Origin: Neolentinus lepideus HHB14362 ss-1
Taxonomy: Eukaryota; Basidiomycota; Agaricomycetes; Gloeophyllales; Gloeophyllaceae
Direction: 5' to 3'
NCBI GenBank assembly: GCA_001632425.1
Contig: KV425571.1
Span: 313,387 to 377,386, forward strand
DNA: 64,000 nt
In this document: positions 21,151 to 33,649 of the stretch, piece after piece
How positions within the stretch are numbered: position 1 is the first letter of the stretch
Layout of the letters: every line of letters begins with the position of its first letter
Position numbers and translations under genes: made by a program
The notes under the pieces: generated by a model
What the model was told of the DNA's origin: nothing
What the model saw: only the letters and a program-made list of their open reading frames with translations
Database searches by the model: none

Positions 21151-23289
21151 ATGTTGCTCTCATTCTCTTCCTTTGCTGTAGCATTCTCACTACTCGTTTT
21201 CCTGACTCTGGTCAGAAGATGGCACAAACTTGCCTCGCGTCGTTTGGGTCTTCCGTATCCTCCGGGACCTAAGCCACTGCCCGTCATCGGTAACTTAACG
21301 GACTTCGACATTGAAAATGCAATTGAGACATATTATCAATGGTCCAAGCAATATGGTGCCGTTCGTTCGCTTGTCTATGCAACGCAGCTGACAGTTTGCA
21401 GGCGAACTTGTATACATCAATGTCTTGGGACGAGATATGATCTTCATCAACTCGGCCAAAGTTGCGGATGACCTCTTTGAGAAACGATGGCAGAATTACT
21501 CTGACCGTACCCCCCTTCCTATGATAAATGATTTGTATGTTTTATGCAGAAATTTGGAAAGACGAACCGACTCACAGAAATTTCCAGGATGGGATGGGGG
21601 TGGACTTTCGGTATGATGCGTTACGGCGAGTCGTGGCGCAAACATCGTAGGATGTTCGAGAACCAGTTCAAGACTGCGTCCACCCGTGCGTATTGGCCCA
21701 CGATGACCACACAGACGCACATGCTGCTCCGTCGACTTCTGGACTCTCCAGACAACCTCGACGAGCATCTCCGGCAGTAAGTTTACTTCCTTCCCGACCG
21801 TGCGAAATGTGTATCGACTCCTTGGCAGCAACGCGGCAAGCACTATCATGAAGGTCATCTACGGCATTGACATCGCCCCAAAGAACGACCGCTACGTAGA
21901 AATTGCTGAGGAGGCCCTGATGGCACTGGGGCAAGCCGCAGCTCCTGGCGCATTCCTCGTTGACATCCTTCCTATTCGTGAGTTGCCCGTGTGTACCATT
22001 TTCTAATATGAAAAGTACCGATTGAGTTATAGTGAAAAATGTTCCCGCGTGGATGCCTGGGGCTGGATTCAAGCGCAAGGCGGCCCAATGGAAGAAAACA
22101 TTGTATGAGATGCGCGACGCACCCTTTGAAGCAGTGCTCGCCGCTAATGTAAGTTCATCCGCCGAGTGCGGAATTCATGATATGAATTAAAATATCCTTC
22201 TAGGCTCGCGGTGCCGCATCACCTTGCTTCGTCACGTCAACTTTGAATACCCTTGACCCAAAGGGTGATATGGACGAACAGATGACACTCGTGAAGCAAT
22301 GTGCGGGCATGGCGTATGCCGGTGCGTTTTGGTTTGTTCTTGCCAGCGGCGATCATGACAAACTGACGGAATACCGCCTACCTGCAGCGGCCGCTGAAAG
22401 CGTGAGTCCTGAAGTCGCACATCTGTCTTTTTCATCATTCTTATGTCCCGAGCAGACCGTGGCATCCTTAGCCTCATTCATCCTGGCGATGACCCTTTTC
22501 CCAGATATCCAGGAGAAAGCTCATCGCGAACTGGACTCCGTTATAGGATCACGGTTACCCGAATTCACCGATAGACCGCAGCTCCCATATATTGATGCAA
22601 TATTGCGGGAAGTGATGCGATGGTATCCTGTAACACCTTCAGGTGAGCGTAAGCGAATAGGCATCCGAGTAGCGCAGCTTAACACGAGGACTGGTAGGAA
22701 TGTGCCACATGACAACGGAGGACGATGTTTACAATGGATATTTCATCCCAGCAGGCACGGCGGTCTTCGGGAATACTTGGTATGTTAGTAACCCTGGTCG
22801 TGCGCTCTAGCTGACGCGCTGCCAGGGCCATTTTGCATGACCCGGAAGTGTATCCAGACCCGTTAGAGTTTAAACCTGAACGTTACCTGACGGAAGATGG
22901 GAAAGGTTTCAATTCCACGCCTGAACCACTCGCAGCATTCGGATACGGTAGAAGGTAAGGTCGCTTACACACCTGATTGGCATGGAACTGAGCAGCCGGT
23001 TATCTAGGGTCTGCGCGGGGCGTCACATGGCGGATGCCACGCTTTGGATATCTGTAGCATCCATCCTGACTGTGTTCAAAATCGGCCCTTGCCTTGAGAG
23101 CCAAGGTAAGCCGATACCAGTGAAGCCTGAGTTCACGACAGGCGCCATCTGGTGAGAAGTCTGACTCATCTGATTACTGACATGGCTTTCTGACACTTGC
23201 CATGAAGCGCCCCTCTGCCCTTCAAATGCTCCATCAAGCCACGGTCTGAGACGGCGAGCCGTATTGTCTCGGAGACGGCATTTTTGTAA
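21151..23289 (+). CDS. Cytochrome P450 (class E, group I)
   Basis: Haem-thiolate monooxygenase, probably ER-anchored; substrate unknown. Twelve exons: 21151-21355, 21402-21534, 21588-21776, 21829-21977, 22033-22148, 22204-22321, 22388-22401 (14 nt), 22456-22642, 22698-22779, 22826-22954, 23008-23151, 23208-23289; 515 aa. The N-terminal membrane anchor (VAFSLLVFLTLV) precedes the hinge PYPPGPKPLPVIGN. Helix C shows SWRKHRRMF. The I-helix reads AYAAAAESTVASL, created by two introns around a 14-nt exon, so the usual AG-x-D-T-T is altered. The K-helix ExxR is REVMR, and the haem loop is FGYGRRVCAGRH. The sequence style (PLP-IGN, GYFIPAGT, NTWAILHDPEVYPDP) matches the many Agaricomycete CYPs annotated as O-methylsterigmatocystin oxidoreductase-like. 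It is not in an evident biosynthetic cluster. Confidence 0.94.
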
Positions 23290-23548
23290 TACTTATCTTC
23301 GTATTTCTTCGCTACTATATTATTGCTGCTTGCATCAATGTATCCCTCCTATCTGGGCTATAGGCCCTTGAACTGCGTAAGATTAGACTGTTGGTAATCC
23401 CATACTGGACTATAAACAAGAGCAGCGTGACACTGGCGATCATGACGACTGACTGACGACGTTTGCGATTAAACCGGCGCCGAATCTTTGAATCTCGCTC
23501 ACGATAGCAGTATCGTTGAGCGTCACCACACCTTTATCCTTAGGCTTC

Positions 23549-26500
23549 TCATCCTATCAGTGAAGTGAGTGGCTGGAAAAGACCAGCAATTATTCTACCT
23601 CGCACCTTCTGTACAGGAATGCTTGAGAAACCTCCCAGTACTCTAAATGGTCTCGGCTTCCTCACGGATGGATCCCAGACTGCGCCAAAGGTGTCTCCGC
23701 CGACACAATCATAGAATATCTTGATAGAATCTTGATACACTCGCTACCAGCGCAGGGATGAGCATGAGCTCAGACAGCTAGGCACAAAACAAGAACCAAC
23801 CTGAAGATCATCAAACAAGAGCTGAGCAGGATCTATTCCAGGACGTAAGGCTTCGTCCTCAGCGGGCTGCAGATTTGCATATGTAGAGCTTCTATCCCAG
23901 ACTCTGGGATCGGCCCGAACATTCTGGTAGTATCTTGGTAGTATGTTCTTCTCAAGTTTAATCAATAAGTCGTAGTCATCCGTCGGGTGGATGAAAAGGC
24001 TCTGAAGATGGCGCATTAGGATTGACGTCAACGAGTGTCGGAAGTACTCACTTTGACATCCAGCTTCTGGGACTCCATTGCTTGCAGTAGATCCCAGGTT
24101 GCCCTGGCCAAAGCCCGAACTCTCAGCGCCACGGTGTTATCTGGACCATGAGATGTCCACATGCGCCCATCTGGGTCCTCTTCGGTTCGCACTCTCCAGG
24201 CGCCAGCTTTGTGTAAACCAGCAGATGATTTGGAAGTCTCGTCAGGTGGCGACTGCTCTGTACCATTAGCAGCGTATAAAGGGATAAACAACCCTTCCTC
24301 TATCTTCCATTCCTTGAGGAACTCGACAACTCTTGCAAAACCGCGTTCTTTGCTACCAGGAACAGACGGTCCAACACCGTATTGTCGGCCGCCCAGGAAG
24401 ACACTGGCACAAATTATCTCTACCGCCTCTTCGCTGACATACCCATGGAGGAGCCAATGCGACGACAGCCATCGCTTTACAAGTCTTGTCGTAGCCGCAT
24501 AGGCTGAGAAGCGATGGGACATGTTCGCAATGGCCCGATGGTGTTTCGGCCCATGTATGAACCGGCGAAGATATACCTCGCGAGCCTCCAAAGCCAGCTG
24601 GCGCTCCTTCGTCTGTCCCTCGTCGTTCTTCCGCGCCTTTTTTGATATGTGTGACCTCTCGTTGAGAATTCTGTCCAAGAGTGTCGCCTCGCGATCGTGC
24701 CATATCCGGGCAGAGAACACCCAGCCTTGATTGGTGACAACCTCAAGCGAAGCTTGATCTTGTATGTCAGACGTGGTCACTCCATCCCCTACAACCACAG
24801 AGGCACGACGGAATCCATTTGTCTGCATCAGTGCTGCAGCGATCCGTTCGAAGAACGCGAGTTTAATTTTTTGTATAGCTCTTAGGTCATCAGGCCATCG
24901 ACCCGACTTCTCGAATTCTAGTATCACTTCGAAGACCGGTACATAACGGGCGCATTTTGGTAGGATATATGATAGCTCCTGCTGAACGGGAAGAGGACTG
25001 AACACGCTTGTGTAGCGCAGATATTCTGAGACAGGATGGACGTTCAAGATGGACAAAGGAAGGTCCTCCGAGGCTCGCAGCGTCCTTACAAGCTCGTCAA
25101 ACGCAGTCAGCGCACCCTTGAAGCCTGCAGCGGCCCCAGTATTTTGCTGGATCATCGAGGAAATGGATTCCGGCAACCTAAGCACAGAGTCAAAGGGAGA
25201 CTGCCACGTCTTCACAGCCTTCGAGGGAACGCTGAAGTGCCGATCCAGTAGATACTCCACGATTCGTACAGGTATCTGAGCGCGCTCGTCGAAATTCTTG
25301 ACGTCCCAGACAACACTTTGTACGATACTACCGTCTTTGAACCTGCGGAGCTCGGCCTTGTCGCCCCAGAACGTAGTGAAGCTCGTGTCAGGATCGTCAA
25401 CCGCGGGTCCGTGATCTACAAGCTTGAACGCATGTTCCGTATCATAAATCAGTCCTATGGAGACAACATGAGATGCCGGAGGATGTGACTCTGATACAGG
25501 CCGGAGAGTCGAAGTGGGACGTAGTATAGCTAGAGCCTTCGTGCGGTTGCCAAAGCCGTGGCGAAGTACAGATGCCAGAGAGATCAGCACAGCGTTAACC
25601 TTTGAACCTTGGTCAGTCAAGGGCTGGTCGACTTTCGCAGATGATATGTCGACGCTGGCATAGATTGTCAGACAACCTGTATTGTAGAGTCAGGACGTCA
25701 TACCTGATGAAGGCATCAAACCGGCTTGGGATGCCGCGCTGATCCTTGAGAAGAGTTTCACTGAAAGTATCACTTGTAGCGGTGGAGTTGTTGAGCAGGT
25801 CAAGAGTTAGTTGCGCGTCGTGCTTCAACTGTGGGTATTGTGGAAGTATCGTGAGTAGAAGATTTTTGCGATTTTACTCAGACGATCTCACCATGTCCAA
25901 AGACGACAAGGGGACACCCGCCAATAAATTAACCAACGAGCTCGAGTCTACAAACACGGCCTCGTGTTGTCCCCTATACTCCTGTGCTGCATACTGGCCG
26001 GATTAAGCATAACACCAAGCACTATGCAACACGAGACATACCCGATGACCAGCCTCACTCTTCACGAACACGGCCTCCTGCTCAAAATTATGCTTCGCTG
26101 CCACCATTCATATATCGACAGTCGTATCAACTCCTTCGATAATGGCCAGTGGATACACTCACCCATAAAGTCCAACGCAGCCCTAAACATCTGATACGAG
26201 CTCAAGCCCTTCCCGAGCGGCTTCCGTTTACCAGTTCTCCCGGGTCCCTTCTCCTGCTCCTCACCACGTACGAGCATCTCCAACAAGCCCGACCACCACG
26301 CACCTCTACCCTCGAACCCGTGTACACAGAGCCTGCTTCCTTCGCCGTAGCCACGCTGATTGGCCCAGATGCGTAGAAGCGTTAGAGCGTCGACGAACGC
26401 GGGAACGTCGGATTTGAGTCTGCGCACGGCGAGGAGGTGGGGTTTCGGCGTACACGCGAGGAGTATGGCGTTGTTGTACAAGGGCGTGGGAGCCTGCTCC

Positions 26501-27688
26501 TCGGAGGAGAACCGGAGGTTGCTCTGCAAGGGCGAGAGTCGATGCCATGGGAAAGGCTGGGGAGTGGTAAGGGTCGGGATAATACGTATTTCGGCGTTAA
26601 GAGAGGTGAAGTCCGTCTCAGATTTATCTGGCGCTTGCCGTTAGGATGTGTTAGACAGTAGATAGAACATTACCAACCTCGCACAGGGAGCAAAATCAAT
26701 GTGGTCAACCGTGGATCGCCACCTGTGGAGTGATAGTGAACAGTAACGTTCAGGCCTCTCTTCTCGTCTCTGACAGCGGAGGCGATACAGGCAAGATAGT
26801 AGGCCCTCTTGTGGAAGAACCTGTTGTTCATATAATCCTTCTCTTGAAAAAGACTCTGTACTGACTGTGAGATTAGCCCGCTCTAGAGATTGCGAAAGGG
26901 ACGCACCGCAGGCATCTCCACCGTCAAGTCAACCCCAAATTTCATGCCATCCTGACCTTTCACGCTGCATTTATTCGCCCAGCTGCCAACGACGTTCACA
27001 TCGGCCGGCTTCTCAAAACCCACCTTCCAATTCGTCTCTTTAGTTGGGGGTGGATCAGGATATGGTACAGCGATGCCTTTCTCCTGCAGCTCACTAGCAG
27101 CATCAAGTGGGTGCTTGATTTCGCGGGAAGAAAGGGAGCTTAAAACAGAGTGCAAGGCAAATAGGAAGCGATCCAAGGCAGGTATGCGTGACGATTTTGG
27201 TCGTACGTTCGGAAAGAGGGCATCAGTCTGAGGGGAAGTCGTTCTCAGCGGGTAAGCTCCTTTTAGCGCCATTCTACATACCTGCAGTTTGAAGCTGCTT
27301 GACATGAACAAGTCGCGTGCCTCGTGAGCGCTCCTTAGCTCTGACCCAGTGATCTTGACAGGCTTTCCGCCTTTTTTTGGATTTGTAGTATCATCCGGTA
27401 ACCCAGAGTTGTTGTTCCCTGCGGCATCCTGCTGGTCCTCGTCTCCCGCTTCTTCGTTACTCTCTACACTCTCATCCTGTTCAGTGGAAAATCCACCAAA
27501 GCTGGCGGCGTCATCCTCGAATCCGGTGTCCTGTCCGTCTTCAAGACCAGACTCTGGTTTATTCACCTGTCTTCTCTGTAATTTCACTGTTCTCCATGAC
27601 GTGTTCCTTAACAAAATACGCGTGCACTGACCTTTATCGATGCGGAAGCACTGGCCTGAGGCCGCTTTCTCTTTAAATTTAAGGCCAT
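23549..27688 (-). CDS. UTP22: Utp22/Nrap nucleolar protein
   Basis: Component of the SSU processome (UTP-C/CURI complex) in 18S rRNA biogenesis. It has an inactive nucleotidyltransferase/PAP-like fold. Eleven exons: 27688-27632, 27575-27282, 27227-26907, 26855-26678, 26627-26163, 26097-26042, 25993-25892, 25828-25704, 25654-24052, 24001-23801, 23743-23549; 1198 aa, close to family size. The N-terminus is MALNLKRKRP with an acidic stretch. Conserved blocks include RIPALDRFLFALH, VPYPDPPPTKETNWKV, VVGSWANKCSVK, SLFQEKDYMNNRFFHKRAYYLA, LLRIWANQRGYG, LAGVPLSSLDM, STLRPV, FWGDKAELRRFKDGSI, RFSAYAATTRLVKRWLSSHWL and SLFIHPTDDYD. The C-terminus RVLGGFSS is a family landmark. Introns were placed to restore these blocks. 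It converges with the P450 gene (259 bp between). Confidence 0.95.
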
Positions 27689-28281
27689 TCGGAGCAAGAG
27701 TAAATAAAATCGAGCGAGCGCTCTGGCTTGAGATCGAGATGGGTGGAAGCACTTGGAAAAATCCAGTGCATAGCCACACGCGATCGACTTCCTTAATTAG
27801 ATTGCATTGAAGTCCCACGCCCTGGAACGTACTTACAGAAATGCGTCTTGCTGACCCTCTATTTGTTTCCCTTCATTGTTAAACCAGCCGAGACTAGCAG
27901 TTACTTAATCGATGGAATCCTCTGACCATCGCCAGAACAGGAGTCTACTTTTGTCCTTAACATTTAGTGTCTGCATCTCCGCCTAGCTGGCTAAATACCT
28001 GTCCAGAAGCCGAATTGCTTGCCTACGTACCTAATTGACTACCGATTCACTGGAACTTTATACATTGGAACACAAGAAGCTCAAGACGGATGCTGGTGGA
28101 GAACCGATATCTGCATCAGTCCTCCTCCCATGCTGAAGATGGCGCGCCGCGCGCGGCACTCTTGTAGGTCATCCTCAATATCAGTGCACTGCACCATGGC
28201 TCACAACTAACGTAGCATCGAACATGGTCCTAGAAAATACATTTCCAACAAGTTCACGTGCGAGATCACGCTGTTGTGACT

Positions 28282-29238
28282 ATGACTAGAGATGAGATAG
28301 AATGCCTGAACGAAAGGAGACGGATCAAGGCTGGAGGGGCCATATTGTGGATCGAGATGGCCGCACTGGACTTTTAAAAAGGAGATACTGGGGACTGCAT
28401 CCCAAGCAGTTTCGCTGGGGCACTGCTGGTGGACAGCGGAAGTGGGACCACCTTTCCGCTCGCAGTGGTGGACGATCTAGCTCGTCGACATACTGAAGAT
28501 AGCAATCGAGTAAAGATACTGCGTCTTGTCTAGGATTCCGGTGAGACATCCACTACCGCAAAGCTATACAGAAACTCACCCATGCGTTTATATTGCAGCT
28601 TGATTGCTCTGTTTTCCGGACTTCACCACCCTCCCACATCGCACCCTCAAGTCCTTCCAAATATTACACTGACTCACGCGTGGACATACCTGAGCCACCA
28701 TGCACTGAGGAACTACCGAACGGCTTGTCGCTCCCCCTTGGTCGACCAGATGTCACCAACCTGCTTGATCACGTCGTCAGCGACACAATACGAGGGCAGT
28801 CAGAAGATGAAAGGAAGGCGAGAAGGGGAGTAGTGTCTGTGACTCGGTGCCCCTAAGACACTCCGCCGTCCGAGCTGTGGGTATAGTGAATTCGAAGAGG
28901 AGGAAGAAAGAGGGTGGTGTAGAGGTACATCAGAAGCGAGTAATCTCGGTATGAGCCTAATTTCGCTGTGCTGACGTTGTCGACGGAATATTTGGCTGCT
29001 CTTGATTGCAATTGTATGTCCCGCCGGACGGAAAAACTATTCTAAATGCACTAGCACCATCACCATGGCCAAGTGTGCTACTGGAATACGAGTTGGAACT
29101 TCCTTCGCAGGTGTTTTCCCCTCTGAGAAGTAGCAGCTCTTTGGAAACAGTACATTCCGCAGCCTCGCAGAACATCGTAATCAGAGTATTCTGCCAGATA
29201 TTCTTGTTGCTTGCCCCTACGATTCATGAGAGACGCTA
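28282..29238 (+). pseudogene. Possible decayed or unresolved multi-exon gene
   Basis: Several segments look coding but do not join. The frame starting at ATG 28282 reads ECLNERRRIKAGGAILWIEM and, after one in-frame TAA near 28375, continues as GDTGDCIPSSF then ALLVDSGSGTTFPLAVVDDL up to 28534. A second segment (about 28593-28826) reads VDIPEPPCTEELPNGLSLPL then LLDHVVSDTIRGQSEDERKA. A third (about 28858-28948) is Lys/Arg-rich, and a fourth open frame runs 29006-29238. I cannot find splice borders that remove all stops. It is either a pseudogene or a gene with introns I have misread. No family is recognised. Confidence 0.3.
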
Positions 29239-29487
29239 GGAGAATATAGACTGCCAGGAGTAAGATAACGTAGGGGGAAAAGCGACGCATGAGATAGACA
29301 GAGCGGGTTGTAGAACACAACGGAAGTAGAGGTAAATAGTGGTGTAATGGTATTATGCCTTCCGAAAATTTATTACAGCTATAAGATGCGCATACAAGAA
29401 AACCTGCGTGTGACCTGAATGTCATTGATGGCTGTTGCTCCTATGAGTGGTAGAATATAACATACGCGACAGTCAGGGCGGGACAAC

Positions 29488-29898
29488 TCAAAGCTCCGTG
29501 CCACTCGCAGCACCCCATCCTGCACTTGCTCGGTGTACCAGCTCCCCTATGTTCCCCTCACGTCCCATGATGTAGTAGACTGCCCTTCGCTGGATGAAGT
29601 ACAAGTGCTGCGGGAGATACTTGACCGTCCCCGTCACAATTACAGTCGTTAAAAACAACCATAACGTCACTTCAAGTAAATCAGAATGATTCGAATCCAG
29701 TAAAAAAGCTGGACTTATGCTCTACGCACCAAGGACGATCTTCTCCCAAGGATCAAGCATAGTCATTGCAAATGTCGATTCCAACCATACGCGACGTCGC
29801 CATATGAAGTGACCTAGTTTGCCACGCGGAGATCGTGTTTCAAGGTACGGATGGAAAACCGACTTCAGTGGAGGCGTCGGCTGAGGTCCTGCAGACAT
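29488..29898 (-). CDS. Serine palmitoyltransferase small-subunit-like protein
   Basis: Probable small activating subunit of serine palmitoyltransferase, the first enzyme of sphingolipid synthesis, in the ER membrane. Two exons (29898-29730 and 29669-29488) encode 116 aa. After a basic N-terminal region (RRRVWLESTF) comes MTMLDPWEKIVLV, matching the MLEPWE signature of ssSPT proteins. A transmembrane segment follows (LWLFLTTVIVTGTVKYL), then PQHLYFIQRRAVYYIMGRE, comparable to the PQH motif after the membrane span of animal ssSPTs. The intron is supported because it joins IVLV to TLWLFL in frame. The assignment rests on two short motifs flanking one hydrophobic segment, and size fits. Confidence 0.75.
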
Positions 29899-30286
29899 GA
29901 CTGACAGTGAAACGAATGTCCGAAGAGCAACGTATCAGTAAGTCTTGAAACAGTATGTTTTTCCCACAAATCTCCGCGCTCTTATCAGAATTAATGCTAT
30001 TTCGTATGTTTTCCTCCCTACCACATATACAGAATGCTATGTCGAAGTCAATTGGTCATGATTCCCTTGTCAGGTTTACCCATTTCTGTTTACGTAGTGT
30101 ATGGTGTTTATATCCTAGACGTCAACACCGACTGACATCCGAAACACCGACGGTGTATTCTTGAAAATTCCGCTGTGGCGAATCATCTCGAAGTCTCTCT
30201 CGAACTCCAACGTCGTCCACCGTTTGAGTCGCATATAATATATCACCGTCTTACGTGTCTTGGCTTTGCGCGCGTCGTGACAGCCC
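29899..30286. other. Divergent intergenic region
   Basis: 388 bp between two divergently transcribed genes (SPT small subunit and F-box protein), so it should contain both promoters. No ORF with motif and no RNA gene seen. Confidence 0.5.
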
Positions 30287-32390
30287 ATGTTTCCCCTTCC
30301 AGCTGAATTATCGCTCTACGTCTTCTCATTCCTTTCCCTATCCGATATTGCTGCGCTCTGTCGGACTTCAAAGAATTTTCGTGACTTCGTCAAAGTCAAT
30401 GAAGAGACTTTATATAGGCAGGCCGCAGAATGGCATAGATTCATACCTGCGGGTGTCATGCAGTTACAGGATGCCAAGAGGCAGCTTAAAGGTTTATGGT
30501 CAGACGGAATCATGACTTGGAAAGAGTTAGGTGAGTATCATATACGCACAACGTTCTTACGCTGTCATGACAAATTTCCAAGACCGCTCCTTGATGATCA
30601 TCGAACGTAATTGGGTTGGTCACGGTACTCTTGTCGAAGGGTCCTACTCTCCAGACAAGAGTGCGTTCAATGTCCATAGGTTCAAGATCGACCACGAGGA
30701 ACGCAACTTGATTACGACAAACATCGACACTCACGATCCGCAGGCGGAAGGGCACATAGAAGTTAAAGCTCTTGAGGATGGACGACCGCTTTGGTACATC
30801 AGCCATGTAATGTCTGTTTCCTTACAGAAGGCTTTGTTATCCACTAATAAGCCCTCCCACAGTGGTGCATTCGGCCTCAGGCTCATTGCGAATTCTCCGA
30901 AGGGTTTCTAGTCTTTGACCGATGCGATCGACCAATGCTGGAAATCTGGAGAAGGTCTGTAGACGCTTACGAGAGAAAAGGAGGTATTTCTTCTCCTGCT
31001 GGCGCCGGACTCCCGGAACTCTCTCTTGGCCAGATCATTGACGGCGTCATACGGGACCCTAGACTAGAGTCGCTAGAACCGTCGTTCAATTATAGCGAAT
31101 CTTTGCGTGGTCACTTCGTCCCTCATGCTCTAGTCGCAATTGAAGAACCTGTCCGAATCCGAGGATACAGGATGATGTATCCCACGCTCGCTGTTGCCTG
31201 CCAGGGTGTTAACCCCGTCATCTTCCTCTATGACGTCCGCTCTGGCAGTATGATACGCCGAATCGACGTTGGAGAGGGTTTAAATGAACTTGGTGGCACG
31301 GGTGTCATTGCAGAGGGCCATGCTAGAGATGTTCTGTACATCGACGTGAACCATCGTTGGGTCGTGCTCTGCATGATGGGAGGCATGGCGATCATCCCTA
31401 GAGACAGTCATTCGGAAGTGCGAGGGCATGCCATAGTGCGCGGCGATGTCGATAGGATGATTTTCTTTCCCAGTCACGACATGGACCTGGAGGTCCCGCA
31501 ATTTTCAAGAGAAGGATCCATGTTGCTGGCACGATGCTACGGCGACGTATCTGATATTGTCCCCGAGTCGCCGTCTGTTCATCGACATGAGCTGGCTGAC
31601 CTCCGGTACAAATCACGCAGGAGAGTGAAGGGCAGGTTCGCCCTCGAACACATGACTCTGAAACCTCCGCGTTACAAAGATACGCCCGACAGGAGCAATG
31701 CATTAGTCTGGGTGGGTGCAATGCGTCTACAGTTCTTCATCGCTGGTAAGCCTTAATTGCGACGACAGATCAAAGCACTAAATCGCCTACGTCAGCTCAT
31801 ATGTCTCCGTCCGGACGTCACTTGGCGGTCGTGAATGGGGACGGTCTTTTGTTTGTAATCATCGACTTTGCTCGGGTAGCAAGGAGAGAAGCCGCGTTTT
31901 CCCAGATCACACTGAAGATCAATCTTGGCGAAATAGCAAGCAATCTTACCTGGGGTGAAGACGACAAACGGTTGGCAGTTGTGACAGTGAGTGTCTACGA
32001 CTTGCCTACTCCGCTCGCCATACTGGACTCTCATTTACAATACTGTTCGGCAGCGAGGTGGTATTTATCTCATCGATATCGATCCCTTCCGTCATCGGGA
32101 CTGTCCTGAGGAAGGCCTCTCCTCCCTTTCATCCCAGAAGCCGCGAATTCTGGTCAACCGGTTGGCTCATTTCGCCGATGCAAGCGCCTTGGACCATGTG
32201 TCATGTCTACAGATGAGCCGTACGGGTCTCTGGGTGACCTATGATTCGAACGCTTTGAAGATGACGCTAGACGACGACATGTTCCATGAGCGTGAGTATT
32301 AGTATGGCAGATTGTTCGCAAGTTACTAACGCGGACGTTTGGGTAGCCATGAAGTCTGTTTGTTTTGTGGATTTCTCAGACGGAGTGTGA
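30287..32390 (+). CDS. F-box protein
   Basis: Probable substrate receptor of an SCF ubiquitin ligase. Exons are 30287-30530, 30583-30806, 30863-31745, 31796-31986, 32054-32291 and 32347-32390, giving 607 aa. An F-box is at the extreme N-terminus (FPLPAELSLYVFSFLSLSDI then AALCRTSKNFRDFV). The remainder has strand-rich, WD/propeller-like segments (PTLAVACQGVNPVIFLYDV, RWVVLCMMGGMAII, SPSGRHLAVVNGDGLLFVII, KRLAVVTV) without canonical WD dipeptides. This is typical of the large, fast-evolving Agaricomycete F-box families. Splice sites were chosen to keep the frame; the last exon is short and ends DFSDGV. Substrate unknown. Confidence 0.85.
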
Positions 32391-32662
32391 CCAGTCGCTG
32401 GAGCATGATTCGAATGCTTGATTTTCGTCTTGGAGGATTTAGACCGATCCAGCCAGGTTCAAGTATATACACGTCAATCAGGAAATATGACCTACTCTTG
32501 CAATTGTTGTCCCTGTCACGAGAAACATCAACCTCGCTCTTTCAGATGTCGGCGCCACAACAGATATAGGACGCCAAACGTCCTACGAAGGTCCCGATAT
32601 CAGATGAACTATATCTATTATCATACGTAATCGTACACGTTGCACATCTACCTTCAAACGTC

Positions 32663-33649
32663 TTATTTACTCTGAACGCCGAGGATCTCCCAGATGACCT
32701 TGGAGATAGCACCTCTTCCATCGTCCTTCCATCCTTCGCGCTTGAAGAAGTCCTCTGCAGTAGCCTTGTCAATAACGCCCGTCGCACTACGTGCCTCGAC
32801 CAATAATTTAACGATATCCGTGGTATATTCGGGGTGTCCTTGGACAGTCAAGACTTGGATATCCCTTAGGGAGAACTGGGTCGGCGATGAGCTGGACGAC
32901 GGATCGAAGCGGACCATGCTCTGGTTGTATGTGATCGCCGTGGATCCTATCAAATGGAAAGACTCAGGGATGAAGGGGACATGATCGCGATGCATCTGCT
33001 GAATATTCTTTTTGCGGTCGTGATCAGCCCGAGCTATTGTGCTAATCGTTAGATGTGATTTACGTACGACACTGTCCTGGCCGAACAACTTCTTGCCAAG
33101 CTCGGTGAGCTGCAATTCAGTTAGGCCGACCTCCCAGCGACCGCCATTGGGCACGCATTCCTCGCCCATGGCAATGGAGACGACCTGGTGGCCAAAACAA
33201 CTCCCTACACGGTGCCACATCCTACATCAAAGAGATCCATGAGTTTAAGCAAAAAATCACACCTATTACTTTGACCGTCGGCTTGCTAATAATAATGGCC
33301 GCCACATAAGCTGTCAGTTTGTTGATCCACTCGACATTCTCGTATGCGGAGGCGGCTGCATTACATTCAACACGTCAGAATCACGCGCATCGTATATAAA
33401 ATGTATATACTCGCCGGATCCTGTAATTAATATTCCATCAAGTTCAGCATCGTCAGCTGGATACGCTTGTTCGTGAACGACATCATAGCAGTCCAAAACA
33501 AAACCGGGCTCGCTGGGAGTAGAGGCGGATCGTCCAGGGAATGTGGCAGCAAGGAAATCATGAAATATTTCGGGGTATGCGCCATGGCTCGAAACTACCA
33601 CAGGAATGGGCTTGTCACAAACAAGAAGGGCGAGACGAATGGGAGACAT
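32663..33649 (-). CDS. Class I glutamine amidotransferase-like protein
   Basis: Gln-hydrolysing (GATase1) fold protein of the free-standing type, like yeast YLR126C; physiological substrate unknown. Exons are 33649-33415, 33355-33263, 33204-33068 and 33007-32663, giving 269 aa. It begins MSPIRLALLVCDKP; two other in-frame ATGs lie just upstream (33664, 33667). Motifs are ITGSAASAYE, the nucleophile elbow IGSCFGHQ (Cys), QQMHRDHVP, YNQSMV and the catalytic QGHPEYT (His, Glu). Intron 1 has a GCGAGT donor, a GC-AG intron needed to give SAASAYE. Intron 3 (60 nt) contains no stop, so a longer isoform would stay in frame. Confidence 0.9.
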
